Assembly (NCBI GenBank): GCA_022495995.1
Contig: JAFEMH010001247.1
Span: forward strand, 310,001-374,000
DNA: 64,000 nt
Reading direction: 5' to 3'
DNA from: Adenophora triphylla var. japonica
Lineage: Eukaryota > Streptophyta > Magnoliopsida > Asterales > Campanulaceae
Of the stretch, positions 12,726 to 24,600 are shown in pieces; the first letter of the stretch is position 1; each line of letters begins with the position of its first letter. The notes beneath the pieces are model-generated. The model was not told the DNA's origin and did no database searches. It was given only the letters and a program-made list of their open reading frames with translations. Both the position numbers and the translations under genes were made by a program.

Positions 12726-13279
12726 GACCTTGAAAGGTCAAGATTGAAAATTGGAGATCGGACCAAGGAGGTCGCGATTTAAGGATTTGACCGCGAAAGG
12801 TCGAGATAGAAAATTGGAAATCGGACCGAGGAGGTCTCAATTAGGAATATGACCATGAAAGGCCGGAATAGAAAATTGGAAATCGGACCGAGGAGGTCTT
12901 GATTAGGTTTTGACCATGAAAGGTTGGAATAGAAAATCAGAAATCGGACCGAGGAGGTCTCGATTAAGGATTTGACCATGAAAGGTTGGAATAGAAAATC
13001 GGAAATCGGACCGAGGAGGTCTCGATTAAGGATTTGACCATGAAAGGTCGGAATAGAAAATCGGAAATCGGACCGAGGAGGTCTCGATTAAGGATTTGAC
13101 CATGAAAGGTCGGAATAGAAAATCGGAAATCGGACCGAGGAGGTCTCGATTAGGGTTTGACCATGAAAGGTCGGAATAGAAAATCGGAAATCGGACCGAG
13201 GAGGTCTCGATTAGGGATTTGACCATAAAAGGTCGGAATAGAAAATCGGAAATCGGACCGAGGAGGTCTTGATTAGGGA
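12726..13279. repeat. Tandem array, about nine units of ~61 bp
   Basis: Units contain TTGACCATGAAAGGTCGGAA, then TAGAAAATCGGAAATCGGAC and CGAGGAGGTCTCGATTA, and are close to identical in the middle of the array, more divergent at the low-coordinate end. It lies in the 5' leader of B. Open frames across it are repeat translation, not genes. Confidence 0.95.
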
Positions 13280-14858
13280 TATCAGAGACAGGAAAATGCA
13301 ATTATGATTACATTAATTGTTCAAATTTACTTAAAACAATGTCTTTTATTTATTTCTATTCGGTTGGAAAAGGGGGTTTGCCCTTCTTTTTCGCAACTAC
13401 TCTAGATCCTGGATCAGTGGGTTCCGTCACTACGTCTATAAGCCCCTTGTATTCCACCTGTATTTCGACCTCCCAGGGTGGACAGCCCCGGGCGAGGGTC
13501 CTATAGGGCACGCGGATCCCACCGACCGAGAGTAAAGAACGCTCCTAACGGGTCTAGCGGGTCATAGGACCTTTCAACGCACAAGCGATGCGGATTATAG
13601 TCAAGGCAATACCGGGAAAATCTCGTCTCTCTGCCTTGACGGATCTTCGGCAGAGTTTCGCTTGAGCGAAATGACGTTTTGACTTTCGGTAATGTCCGAG
13701 AAGATAATAGGCATGGGTCGGGCGGCGAAAGTCGGATGACACAGTGTCACATTGAACTTCGTTGCATACGCAGTGCGTGAGTCAGAATCGAAGTCAATGC
13801 CGGTCAAGATCTCGCCAATTTTTCCTTATCAGAATTTTGGCAGAGCTTCGCTTGAGCGAAAGATCTTTTGATTTTTTGGCAAAGACTCGGTCTCGACTCT
13901 TACGCATTTCGTGCAGGCCAAGGTCAAAGTCAATGTCGGAGTCAAGATCTCACCGATTTTTCCTTGTCGGAATTTCGGTAGAGTTTCGCTTGAGCGAAAA
14001 ATCTTGGCTTCCGTTATGAGCTAAGGCTTGACCTTTACGTGGGTATGCAACTGGGCTATATGACACGGACTAGACCAAAAACCAACCAAAAGTCACGGTT
14101 TTTTGAAACGTGTGACACGGACTGTGCATTGGTCGACACTGGCTGCCATGGGGAGATCGGAATGATTCCGTGCGCACCCGGGAGCATCGTAAGGCTGTCC
14201 GTGACTGCAACTGGAACCACCCCGGGTTTAAAGGACGTGCGTGCAAAGTGTACAAGATATATCAGGTGCGCGTAGTGTGCGGTCTCCTAAAAATGTTCCT
14301 TTTTGAGTTAAAACAGAGATTTTCATAAATGTGTTTTAAAGGAATGATTTTCGGGACGGGGGAGAATGCAACAGTTAAGAACATAAATTTTTTGGGAAGC
14401 CCCAGTCAGTCATGGAGCTGAGTAGCCCCAAGCTGCTAGGACTGCCAGATTAACCCTGATTTTTCCTGGTGGATTGCCACTGAGGTCGCCCGGTCAGAAT
14501 CCAAGGAGGATTGAGCCGTACGACTGCATGGATCAATTTTCCAGGTTCCACTCCTTTGCGATTTATTTTTATGCTCAAAGTATGCACGAAATCCAAGATG
14601 CAAATGATGCAATGCAAGGTAAAGAAAGCAAGCACGATTAATGAAATCGACGACGGGAGTCTAACCCGCTCAAAGGGAAAAGCTTTCTTTTATTTTTTCA
14701 AAAATTTTTCGAAAAGGGATACTGGTACGTGGGATTGTTAAACCACCGGTTATCCCAAGCCCCGGGTTAGGGAGCGATATAGGAAGGTTAAGTGGGTCCA
14801 CCTATATACCGAGTATCGATTTTTGTTTTGAAAATAAAGCTTTTCTCCTTTGGGGTAT
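13280..14858. other. Leader of B with three TTCGCTTGAGCGAA inverted repeats
   Basis: Three diverged direct repeats of about 150-200 bp, each with the perfect inverted repeat TTCGC-TTGA-GCGAA (13657-13670, 13857-13870, 13985-13998) and a following GTCAAGATCTC(G/A)CCGATTTTTCC-like segment. No gene recognised; 14039-14275 is open but shows no family features. Confidence 0.65.
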
Positions 14859-14875
14859 CCCCAACGGAGTCGCCA
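14859..14875 (-). other. Primer binding site of B (tRNA-Arg type)
   Basis: Element-sense TGGCGACTCCGTTGGGG lies five bases inside the 5' LTR end. It matches the complement of the 3' end of plant tRNA-Arg(ACG) with one wobble-compatible difference, the primer typical of Tat/Ogre elements. Confidence 0.75.
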
Positions 14876-15539
14876 AACTGTGAATGTGTGCCCAAATTTT
14901 GTGTTTATTGGATTCACGCGAGTTTGAAGACATCCGAGTTAATTGAAAAACGGAGTCGCCACGCCATTTTGATTACCTCAAAACTTTGAAAAAAGGTTTT
15001 TTTGTTGGGTTCGGAGGTTAAGTTACCCCTTGGGAAGAACGTTTGGCGTTCACCCAAAGTGCCTTGCCGGAGCAAGTCTCCCAAGATTTCGTTAATCGTG
15101 CTTGCTTGCGTGCTTTCTTGTGTGCATGTGTTTGAAAATAAGGGGGGAATGTCCCAAGTTGTCTTCCGGACGTACAAACCATTTGTTGGTTGTCGCTCGG
15201 GTTTCCTTGGAATTTATGTATTCGGGATTATAATCCCGTCCTCATCTTGGACTTGTGATCATCGCATTTTAACCTCGGGACTTGCGTGATCGAGAGAATG
15301 ACTCTCTTTATAGTCAAAGATGAGGTTCTTTAGAAAAGGAGGGTCCTTAGCCCATCAATCCTACGCTTTAAGACGGTCGAGCTCGTATAGAGGCTTCTTA
15401 CTCTTTCTTAAGCGATAATTGGAGATATAGGGTTCAAGGTTGTCCCTTTCTAAAGAGGTCATGAACCTTTAATGGAAGGAACGATGTAAAGATAGGATCT
15501 TTTACACCGGTCCGTTCCAAGGTTGCTAATGGGGACATG

Positions 15540-15915
15540 GGGGAATGCATGTAAAAATGACACTTTAGTGAAAAGATGGCATTTTAGAGTGTAAAGAATG
15601 TCTTTTGGTTGCAAGGGATGCCTTTTGTGCAAAGAAAAGATTTTTTATGTAAAGAATGCACTTTTATGTTGGAAAATAGCATTTAATGCATAAATGATGC
15701 ATGAAAATGGCAAAGAATGATTTTTTAATGCAAAGTATGCGTTTTGAGTATGAAAATGAGTTTTTGAATGCAAAGAGTGCATCTTTAATGTGAAAAGGGG
15801 GTTTTTTGAGTGCAAAGGATGATTTTAATGCATGAAAATGGGATTTAGGTGCAAAGGATGCACCTTTATGTATGAGAATGGTATTTTAATGAAAAGATGA
15901 CATATTATGTACATA
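15540..15915. repeat. Degenerate A/T-rich tandem repeats in the right LTR of B
   Basis: Short irregular units alternating ATGCAAAGGATGC-like and ATGAAAATGG-like segments, absent from the left LTR. Confidence 0.7.
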
Positions 15916-16014
15916 GATATTATCTAAATTGCAGATAAACATCAGGTATTAGCATGATGGGGGTTAACATCAGATTACAGCTTGAAACTGTGAAGTCTCT
16001 GCAAATTGGCTTAG

Positions 16015-16054
16015 TATGTCGCGTGACATAGGCTGCCTATGTCGCGTGTCATAA
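16015..16054. promoter_or_regulatory. Double palindrome in the right LTR of B
   Basis: TATGTCGCGTGACATA (16015-16030; arms TATGTC/GACATA) and TATGTCGCGTGTCATA (16039-16054), downstream of the TATA box in element sense. Counterpart of the triple array in the left LTR. Confidence 0.8.
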
Positions 16055-16676
16055 CTAGCCACTTTGCAGAGCTTCAGCAACTGAGATCTACAGAGGTAAC
16101 AAGGCCTTAAAATAGCCAAGTTACTTCACCAATAGATCTCAGGGAGCTAGTATTTCAGTAATGAACACTTCAAGAGGGTGTGGACATGAGGAATCCACAC
16201 TCTTCGCAAGTATTCATGCAAAACAATGTCAAAATGATTTGATTATGTGAAATGATGTGTAAAACAATGATGGATCTATAAGATCTGGGACTAAAATGGA
16301 TATGCAAAGATTAGATCTCAGTTATTACATCACATTTGAGGTCATTTACGTGGATTAAACTACATATGTTCAAAAGAGGGAGAAATAGGGAGGAAGGGAG
16401 CGTTACCCTTGAAGATCCACAACTCCTATATCAAGTTAGATATAGGAGCCTTCAAGCATCCTCCTCCAGAGCTGATGTCCAGCCTTGAATCCGTGAGAAC
16501 CTTGGGTTCTTGATGTGTATATGAAGTGTGTGTGTGTGGGAAGTGTGTGTGGGATTGATTTGGGAGGATTAGTGTGATTTGGGGGGTATGTGAGGAGAGA
16601 GGAGGCTTCTGGGCGTATTCCCTATAGAGGGGGACTGAGGGGTGGAAAAGGTGTCTAAAATGAGAGGTGAAGGCCT

Positions 16677-16890
16677 CTATTTATAGGCTGCCTGCATGGG
16701 CTTGTTATGTCGCACGACATGATAAGCCATAACCGTTTTCCTTCTAGAAACATGCAAGGTGGCATGGTTCTAGAACTCTTCCTGGCTGGTTATGTCGCAT
16801 GACATAAGGAGCCACATGCAGTTCCTTCTAGAAACATGCAAGGTGGCAAGCTTCTAGAAGTCTTCATGGCCTATTATGTCGCACGACATA
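16677..16890 (-). promoter_or_regulatory. LTR promoter of B (right): TATA box with three upstream palindromes
   Basis: TATAAATAG on the minus strand (16677-16685). Upstream in element sense are ATGTCGCACGACAT (16707-16720), TATGTCGCATGACATA (16791-16806) and TATGTCGCACGACATA (16875-16890), spaced about 84 bp. Each is followed in plus sense by AGCC within a few bases, and each neighbourhood repeats a CTTCTAGAAACATGCAAGGTGG-like segment. Confidence 0.7.
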
Positions 16891-17127
16891 AGTAGCCAAA
16901 TCTGGATTCTTCTAGAAACACGCAAGGTGGCAGTCTTCTAGAAGGGTTTTGGGGATTAAGAAAAACGTGTTTCTTAATCACCAAGCATTCCCTCCAGCCC
17001 TTAAAAGGCTTGGAATAGTTCCGGAATTGTTCCGGAACTCTAGGAAAATCCGGGGAATTACCGGAAAAATTACCGGAATTGTCGGAAAAATTAACCGGAA
17101 CGCATGAGCCAGATTTGGGTACTTACA

Positions 17128-18957
17128 CTCCCAAATTGGCCAAAACATCGAGGCCTACATCGAAGATATGGTCATCAAAACAAAGGCCGGACGTCACGTA
17201 GTCGACCTAAAGGAAACGTTCACCAATTTGCGAGCAAACGACATGAAGCTTAATCCTAGCAAGCGTGTGTTTGGAGTAGCAGCTGGAAAATTTCTTGGCT
17301 TTATGGTTTCACAGCGAGGCATTGAAGCAAATCCTAAGAAGATCAAGGCTTTGGTCGACAGATGCAGTGACTCAATGGTAGGGTGGCAACCCTAGGTCGC
17401 TTTATAGCTAAGTCGGCAGAGAGATCTCTCCCCTTCTTTAAATCTTTAAGGGGGACGAAAGATTTTGAGTGGACGACTGAATGTCATTCGTCGTTCCAGC
17501 AACTTAAAGAATATCTCGCCTCTCCACCATTATTGAGCAGCCCGGTTATGGGGGAAACATTGTTCGTCTATCTGTCTATTGGCGACCAAGATGTGGCCGT
17601 TGTTTTAGTTCGAGAAGAAGGAGGGCTTAGAAGCCCGTATATTATGTGATCAAGGACTTGTCCGACATGGAAGACAGATACTATAATGCAAAAAAGGTGA
17701 CCTACGCCTTGGTCGTTGCATCCAGAAAGTTGCGAGCCTATTTTTTGGCCCATCCTATTGTCGTACTAACTAATGCACCTCTGAGGAAAATCCTGTATAA
17801 GCCAGAAAGTTTAGGTCGATTGCTTAACTGGTCAATTGCTCTCACAGAATTCGACATCGAGTATAGGCCTCGAAAGGCATTGAAAGCTCAAGCTTTGGCA
17901 GACTTCTTGGTCAAGCTTACGTTCACCAAGGAAGACAGCGAGGTGCGAGTTCAGAAGGAGAATGCAAAAAGGAAAGGAACCAGCAACTCAGCCCACCATA
18001 AGTTTGCCCGACGATTGCTGGAAAGTATACTCTGATGGGTCGACAACAAAAAACGTCAGTGGGGCTGGGATTGTATTGATCGAGCCAGAATCAGGGACAA
18101 TCTACGAGGAAGCGTTGAGATTCAAATTTGAAGCATCTAACAACCAGGCTGAGTATGAAGCTTTGGTCGCAACCATCGAATATGCAAAGTGCTTTGGGGC
18201 AACCAAGATCGTGGCTTATTGTGACTCGCAGTTGATAGTAAATCAAGTTAGAGGAGAGTATGAAGTCCTGAATCCCACCTTAGTCAAGTACTGCGACTTG
18301 GTGAAGGAGCTGATCAAAGACTTGGAATTTTGGGAGATACAGAGGGTTGATCGAGATGATAATGAATTGGCCGATCTACTCTCAAAACTAGCCACATCGG
18401 ACGAGCAGCATGGGGAACCTATCTCTTACCTTGAACATCCAGCTTATGAGAGGGTTCAGATTCAATGCCTGGAGGATACTACTAGAGATTGGGTCTACAC
18501 CAAGTGCTGGATCGAGGAAATGCGAGCCTATTTGGAGACCGGCGAGCTACCTGACGACGAGAAAGCAGCTCGAGCTATCAAGAAAAAGGATCCGAGGTAC
18601 GTTATTCAAGGAAACGCGTTGTTCAGGAGGTCCTTCACTACGCCATTATTAAGATGTGTTCACCCTCAAGAAGTTACTCAGCTGATGTACGAGGTACATA
18701 GTGGGGTTTGTGGTGGACACCCGGGGGCCAGAACTTTGGCCGACAAGTTGATTACGTTGGGATATTATTGGCCGCACATGAGGGCTGACGCTCACGACTT
18801 CGTTCAAGGGTGTGATCAGTGTCAAAGAGTTTCCAACCTACCTCACTTGCCTACAACCGAGAAAACCCCAGTGGTCGCAACTTGGCCCTTCGATATGTGG
18901 GGAGTAGATTTGATTGGTCCTTTCCTACCCGCCCGAGGAAATTGCAAGTAGGTGATC
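17128..18957 (+). pseudogene. pol: RT, dual RNase H and N-terminal integrase of A-prime
   Basis: Begins within RT at the YxDD box (degraded to YIEDM), with KFLGFMVSQRGIEANP downstream. Classical RNase H follows with frameshifts near 17380, 17640 and 17990. The second, archaeal-type RNase H shows VYSDGSTTKNVSGAGIVL, NNQAEYEAL and YCDSQLIVNQ, with the three acidic residues present. The integrase HHCC finger is visible as VHSGVCGGHPGARTL and CDQCQR, then WGVDLIGPF (first catalytic Asp). A TAG at 18949-18951 lies in frame before the insertion point of E and is therefore an independent mutation. Continues at 28380. Confidence 0.85.
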
Positions 18958-21389
18958 TGTGGGCACCCCAACCCGGAACCTAACACATGTCCCGAGTCGG
19001 AGGGTCCAAACTAAGAAAGACCACCTGTAATTTTTGAAAACATTTGACTTAACTTGAAAAGAAACTAACTTTAACCTTAACATTCAAATACTAACTTGGG
19101 ACATCTCCACTTGGAGGAAAAAGGGGTAAACATTTACCTAACTTTAAACCAACTTAGTTACAAACATTTACAAAAGTTCAAGTCACAAATAAACCTTTAC
19201 AAAAGTTGTTTTATAAACAAACTCCAACAAAGGAGTAAACCAAAATACAACCCATATACCATAACGTACCCAACAACCCAAAAGACACGTACAAACTCCG
19301 CACCGTCCTCACTGGCCGGGTCCTCCTGTCTCAGTCCGATCTAAAACATTTAAGGGAGAAGGGTGAGAATAAATCTTAATAAGCTATTATGAATGCACAA
19401 TATGCCAAGCAAGATGCAACACATACAAGGTGCATATAACACATTGGAAAAGCTGTAAACACATTACATTACCTTGGTTTACCTTTTCCCGTCTGACCAA
19501 TAAGTCGTACAATATTGGAAAATAAACTCCACCAGAACCAATACCATATAACGGAGAGAGTTATTATGATAACTCCTCTCTTGTGAACTGCTTAGGCATA
19601 TTCACATCTTATAAGACCCGTTTTTCAGGGAATCATATAAGATAATAGCAACTCTGTAAGGCTTTTGGCTCAATACAGATGCTATAACCCCAATCTGTAG
19701 CCACAGAAGGGGACAGTCACAAGTATAACGTAATCCGATCACATTAGGTCACACTTTCCATAATTGATCGTATTCCGTTATACCCCTAAACATCAGCTGA
19801 TTTAACACAAGTTCAAGCACATAATAGTTACTTGAAATAAAATCCACCAAAGGAATGAGAATATAACAACATGGTAAAGCATACTCATGTTCAATCAATA
19901 ATATAGTGCAACATTCATTTTATACAGTATATATATAACAATCAATGCATATGAACTCAAGTGATGGTACAAGGTATCACAAACCAACCCTACATGAACA
20001 ATATGCCATAATATATAACCTCTATAAAGGTCCAAGTTCCATTTACCAAGTTGGATTCACTTTGGTTAAGTAACGAATCAAGGTTGTCAAGCATTTTCCG
20101 AACAATATTTAAAGTACTTCCACTATTCCATTTTAACCAAGTAAGACACCATTGTGTAGTTAAAATGTTCTACTTTAATCTAAGTTAAAGAGGGTTCACT
20201 TTGGTTCTAGTTTGAATAGGTTTCTAGGCCTTAGAAAGTTGTTCAGAGACTGCAGGGTAGGGCACGACTCGTGTCCCAGGGCACGACTCGTGCCCCTTAT
20301 AACCCCATTCAGCTACAGTCGTCCCAGCATAGGCACGACTTAGGCTAACATCCAAGGGATGACTCGTGCCCGACTCGTGCCCCAGAGCACGAGTCGTGCC
20401 CTCTGTCCAGAATTCAGAACAAGGCTTGAACAACATCAGCCACCAAGCCAAATTGAAATGTACCAAGTTTTACTCTGTTTTAAGGTGATACAAAGCAATA
20501 CCAAACAGCAACAATACCAACCCCAAACCATTCCATACTCTTTCCAACATAATCCAACACTAACTCATATCATTTTACTACCAAACCTTACCTCATTTTA
20601 CCATGCAATCACTTGTATCAAGACATTAACACCCTAAGATTAGCATGAACCCATTTTCTTGCTATTACACCACCAAACCATATTCATTTCAATTTCCACT
20701 TTTCCAAAACCCAATCTTTCCAAATGAAAGTGTTCCAAAAATACCACCACTCATGGAAATCATTTTAATAACATCAATAATCAAAGAATGAACACTTTTT
20801 GAAAGAAATCATAATAACTTACCTAAATAGTGAAAAATGGAATATTTATTTGACCGGATGGATATGCTCCCCTCGCCGCCACGAACACGAATCCGCAAAC
20901 GGTTTTGAAAACGGAGAAGAAACGAAGAGTGTAGAATTTATATAAGTTATGACTAGGGTTTGGTCTTTATCTCCATGGAAATGCTTTTGATAGAAGAAGA
21001 AGAAATACTGAGGTATAACAAATGAAGTTTCCTTTGTTAATTCAAAGGATAAATATAAGAATTTACACTAAAGCTCCTCTAAGGTTAAAGGAAAATAACT
21101 AACACCTTTAACTACCATCTTTTACCACTAAGCACATCACACTTAAAAACTTAATACTTTAAATTTCCAATTATTATTACCTCACTATACACTTTATAAT
21201 TTATTCCCTTTAGGCCCTTTATCATTAAATTTAATTCAATTTCATCGTAACTTAACATAACTCATCCAAAGCATAAAATGAACACATAATCATAACAAGT
21301 AGCATAAAAAGCACAATATGAAATATTCACAACCCAACCCCACGTGCTCAACGTGTGCTAAAATAGTGCCTAATATTAGGGTCGTGACA
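18958..21389 (-). repeat. 3' LTR of E (left copy)
   Basis: In element sense TGTCACGACCC to GGGTGCCCACA. 19 bp longer than the other LTR, explained by one extra GGGCACGACTCGTGTCCC unit at 20260-20278. Confidence 0.93.
20260..20402. promoter_or_regulatory. Array of GGGCACGA-C-TCGTGCCC palindromes in the left LTR of E
   Basis: Perfect or near-perfect palindromes with 7-8 bp arms at 20260-20277 and 20279-20295, followed by half sites and a reversed copy (GAGCACGAGTCGTGCCC) up to 20402. Homologous cluster at 27269-27391 has one unit fewer. Confidence 0.8.
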
Positions 21390-21406
21390 CTCACTCCCCC
21401 TTAAAG
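21390..21406 (-). other. Polypurine tract of E
   Basis: Element-sense CTTTAAGGGGGAGTGAG directly before the TG of the 3' LTR. Confidence 0.85.
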
Positions 21407-21423
21407 AAAATTCGCCCCGAATT

Positions 21424-21675
21424 TTAGGTAAACTTACTTGCACTCTCAAACAACGAAGGGTACTTTTCCCTCATCTCCGACTCTAACTCCCACGTAGCCT
21501 CTTCAATGGTATGATTCCTCCATAACACTTTCACTACTGGGATACTCTCCGTTCTCAAATCTTTAACTTGGAACTCTAGGATTCGCAAAGGCTCTTCAAC
21601 ATAGGACATATCGGTTTGAATCTCTTCGGGAGGTGAACTCAAAATGTGAGAAGGATCGTGGCAATATTTCCTCAA
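21424..21675 (-). pseudogene. Chromodomain tail of E, separated by a frameshift
   Basis: 83 codons whose C-terminal half reads VLWRNHTIEEATWELESEMR, the hallmark of the C-terminal chromodomain of Tekay-type integrases, which directs insertion to marked chromatin. It overlaps the end of the polyprotein frame by four bases and is shifted by one base, consistent with loss of a single T near 21675. In intact relatives it is fused to integrase. Confidence 0.85.
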
Positions 21676-24600
21676 CTCGACACATGGAATACATCATGAA
21701 GTAAGGAGAAGGATGGAGGCAACGCCAACCGGTAAGCTAGTTCCCCAATCTTCTCTATGATCTCAAATGGCCCAACGAATCTTGGAGCTAGATTCCCCTT
21801 ATTCCCAAACCTTTTGATCCCGGTCCTCGGAGAAATCTTCAAGAAAACCAAGTCACCAACTTGGAAAGATAAGTCCCATCTTCGGTTGTCGGTGTAGCTC
21901 TTCTGCCTACTCTGAGCCGTCTTCAATCGATCTCGAATTACCTTGATCTTTTCTGTCGAATCCCTAACCAAATCCGGACCCCAAAGCTTGGCTTCACCCA
22001 CTTCATCCCAACACATAGGCGATCTACACTTCCTACCATACAACGCTTCGTAAGGAGCCATCTCAATGCTAGATTGATAACTGTTGTTGTAGGCGAACTC
22101 AACCAACGGTAGATGATCCTCCCATGATAACTGAAAGTCCATCACACAAGCTCTAAGCATATCCTCAAGTATCTGAATAGTTCGTTCCATCTGCCCATCT
22201 GTTTGAGGATGAAATGCCGTGCTGAAACATAACTTGGACCCCAAAGCTTCGTGCAATGCTCTCCAGAATCTAGAAGTGAATCTCGGGTCTCTATCGGAAA
22301 CAATGCTAACTGGAACCCCGTGGAGTCTAACAATTTCCTTCATATACAACTGAGCTAACCTTTCCATCGAAAACTTTGTTGACACGGGAAGAAAGTGAGC
22401 CGATTTCGTCAATCTATCCATAATAACCCAAATGGCATCCATCTTCTTCGCGGTAAGAGGCAAACCCGTTACAAAATCCATTGAAATCCCTTCCCATTTC
22501 CACTCCGGAATGTCTAATGGTTGAAGTAACCCCGCCGGTCTTTGATGCTCGGCCTTGACTTGTTGACATGTTAAGCACTTAGATACGAAATCCACTATCT
22601 CTCTCTTCATCCCATTCCACCAATATCCACGTTTCAAGTCTTGATACATTTTTGTACTACCCGGATGAATGGCGAACTTGGACTTATGACCATCCTCTAG
22701 AACACGTCTCTTGATCTCCGGTGATGAAGGAACACAAATACGGCCTTGGAACGTTAGGAGTCCATCTCGATTCAACGCAAAATCCTCGGGTTTACCATCT
22801 TGAACTTGTCCCAAAATTTTCTTCAACTCAAGATCAATTGATTGAGCTTCCATAAAATCTCCATACAAGGTTAGAACGGCTCGGACATTCGCAAAAATCA
22901 ACTCATGTCTTGACTCTCGGGAACTCAAAGTTGACAAGTAAGCCTTTCGGCTAATCGCATCCGCAACAACATTGGCTTTCCCCGGATGATATGAAATCAC
23001 ACAATCGAAGTCTTTCAAGAACTCTAACCATCTTCGTTGTCGGTTATTCAACTCCTTTTGGGTAAATAGATACTTCAAGCTCTTATGGTCCGTGAATATC
23101 TCAAATCTCGCCCCGTAAAGATAGTGTTTCCACTTGTGCAACGCAAAAATAATCGCAGCCAATTCCATGTCATGAGTAGGATAATTCTGTTCAGCCGGTG
23201 ACAACTTCCGAGAAGCATAAGAAATCACTTTCCCACCTTGCATCAACACACATCCCAAACCCTCCTTCGAGGCATCACTGAAAATGACAAAGTTCTTGCA
23301 ACCATCTGGAAGAGTAAGAACGGGAGCTGATGTCAACCTTTTCTTCAACTCTTCAAAACTAGCTTCACACTTGGAGTCCCACACAAAAGATACATCTTTC
23401 CGAGTCAATCGAGTTAACGGAGTTGCAATGCGAGAAAACCCTTCAATGAACCTTCTGTAATACCCCGCTAACCCAAGAAAACTATGAACTTCTGTCCCAG
23501 TTGAAGGCTGCTTCCAATTGACAACGACTTCAATCTTGGAAGGATCAACAGATATTCCCGAACTAGACACCACATGCCCCAAGAAAGATATATGCTCGAG
23601 CCAAAACTCACACTTACTGAACTTGGCAAACAATTGCTTTTCACAAAGAAGAGATAACACAATCCTCAAATGAGTCTCATGCTCCTCCCAGGACTTAGAA
23701 CACACAAGAATGTCGTCGATGAAAACCACGACAAAGCTATCAAGGTACGGCTTGAAGATACGGTTCATCATATCCATAAATACGACCGGAGCGTTAGTCA
23801 ACCCAAAAGGCATAACCACGAACTCATAGTGACCATATCTCGTCCTGAAAGTAGTCTTGGAAATGTCGTCGGGTCTGATCTTCAACTGATGGTATCCGCT
23901 TCTCAAATCAAGCTTTGAGTAAATAACGGAACCTTTGAGTTGATCAAATAAATCATCAATGTGTGGGAGAGGATATTTGTTCTTGATAGTTGCTTGGTTC
24001 AACAGACGGTAGTCGATACACAATCTCAAGGTACCATCTTTCTTTCGGACAAATAAAACCGGAGCTCCCCAAGGTGACACACTTGGACGGATGAATCCCC
24101 GATCTAATAATTCTTGCAATTGAGTCTTTAACTCTTTCAACTCAGTCGGAGCCATTCTATAAGGCGCTTTAGAAATAGGTGAAGTACCGGGCTCTAGATC
24201 AATGCAAAACTCGACCTCTCTATCAGGAGGCATAGAGTACTCAGAGGAAAACACATCACCAAATTCATTAACAATAGGGACATCAACTAACTCAGGGGAC
24301 TTCTTACTGGAATCTACCACATAAGCCAAATACCCCGCACACCCCTTAGAAAGCAATTTTCTAGCCTTTAAAGTAGAAATGACATGAATACCAAACATAG
24401 ACTTGTCGGCATCAAACACAAAAGTAGGCATATCAGGCATATCAAATGAGACCTTCTTCCTACGACAATCAAACAAGGCATGGTAATGACTCAACCAATC
24501 CATACCAAGAATAACATCAAAGTCCCGGATTTGTAACTCTACTAAATCCGCCGGCAATGCATGCCCACCAATTTGCACATCACAACCATTATAGATCAAA

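Larger units (their letters stand above)
5747..17127 (-). mobile_element. Non-autonomous Tat-lineage element 'B' with mismatched LTRs
   Basis: Minus-strand element: 5' LTR at 14881-17127, tRNA-Arg-like PBS, repeat-rich leader, one gag gene (11067-12464), non-coding 3' region, PPT, and 3' LTR at 5747-7177. There is no protease, RT, RNase H or integrase, so mobilisation would need proteins in trans. The two LTRs share terminal sequence (TGAATGTG start, TACTTACA end in plus sense) and internal motifs but differ in length (1431 against 2247 bp) and in most of their sequence. The 5-bp flanks differ (GTATT against CTCCC), and the flanking element-A sequences are not contiguous. Best read as a recombinant between two related insertions. 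Confidence 0.75.
14881..17127 (-). repeat. 5' LTR of element B (right copy)
   Basis: Runs from TGAATGTGTGCCC to GGGTACTTACA and abuts the PBS. About 800 bp longer than the left LTR and strongly diverged. Contains a degenerate A/T-rich repeat block (about 15540-15915, units with TGCAAAGGATGC-like cores), palindrome clusters and a TATA box. The sequence just outside (CTCCCAAATTGGCC) is RT of A-prime. Confidence 0.75.

Noticed and set aside
12726..13279. CRISPR-like regular repeats
   Set aside because: Units are contiguous without unique spacers and sit inside a plant retrotransposon. It is an ordinary tandem array; the same holds for 56045-56480 and 29335-29900.
14859..14875. Possible tRNA-Arg gene fragment
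   Set aside because: Only the 3' terminal 17 bases match and they abut an LTR, so it is a primer binding site. No cloverleaf is present.
14881..17127. Right LTR of B as a separate solo LTR
   Set aside because: It is directly followed by a tRNA-Arg-type PBS and a leader leading to gag, so it serves as a 5' LTR. The mismatch with the left LTR is better explained by recombination.
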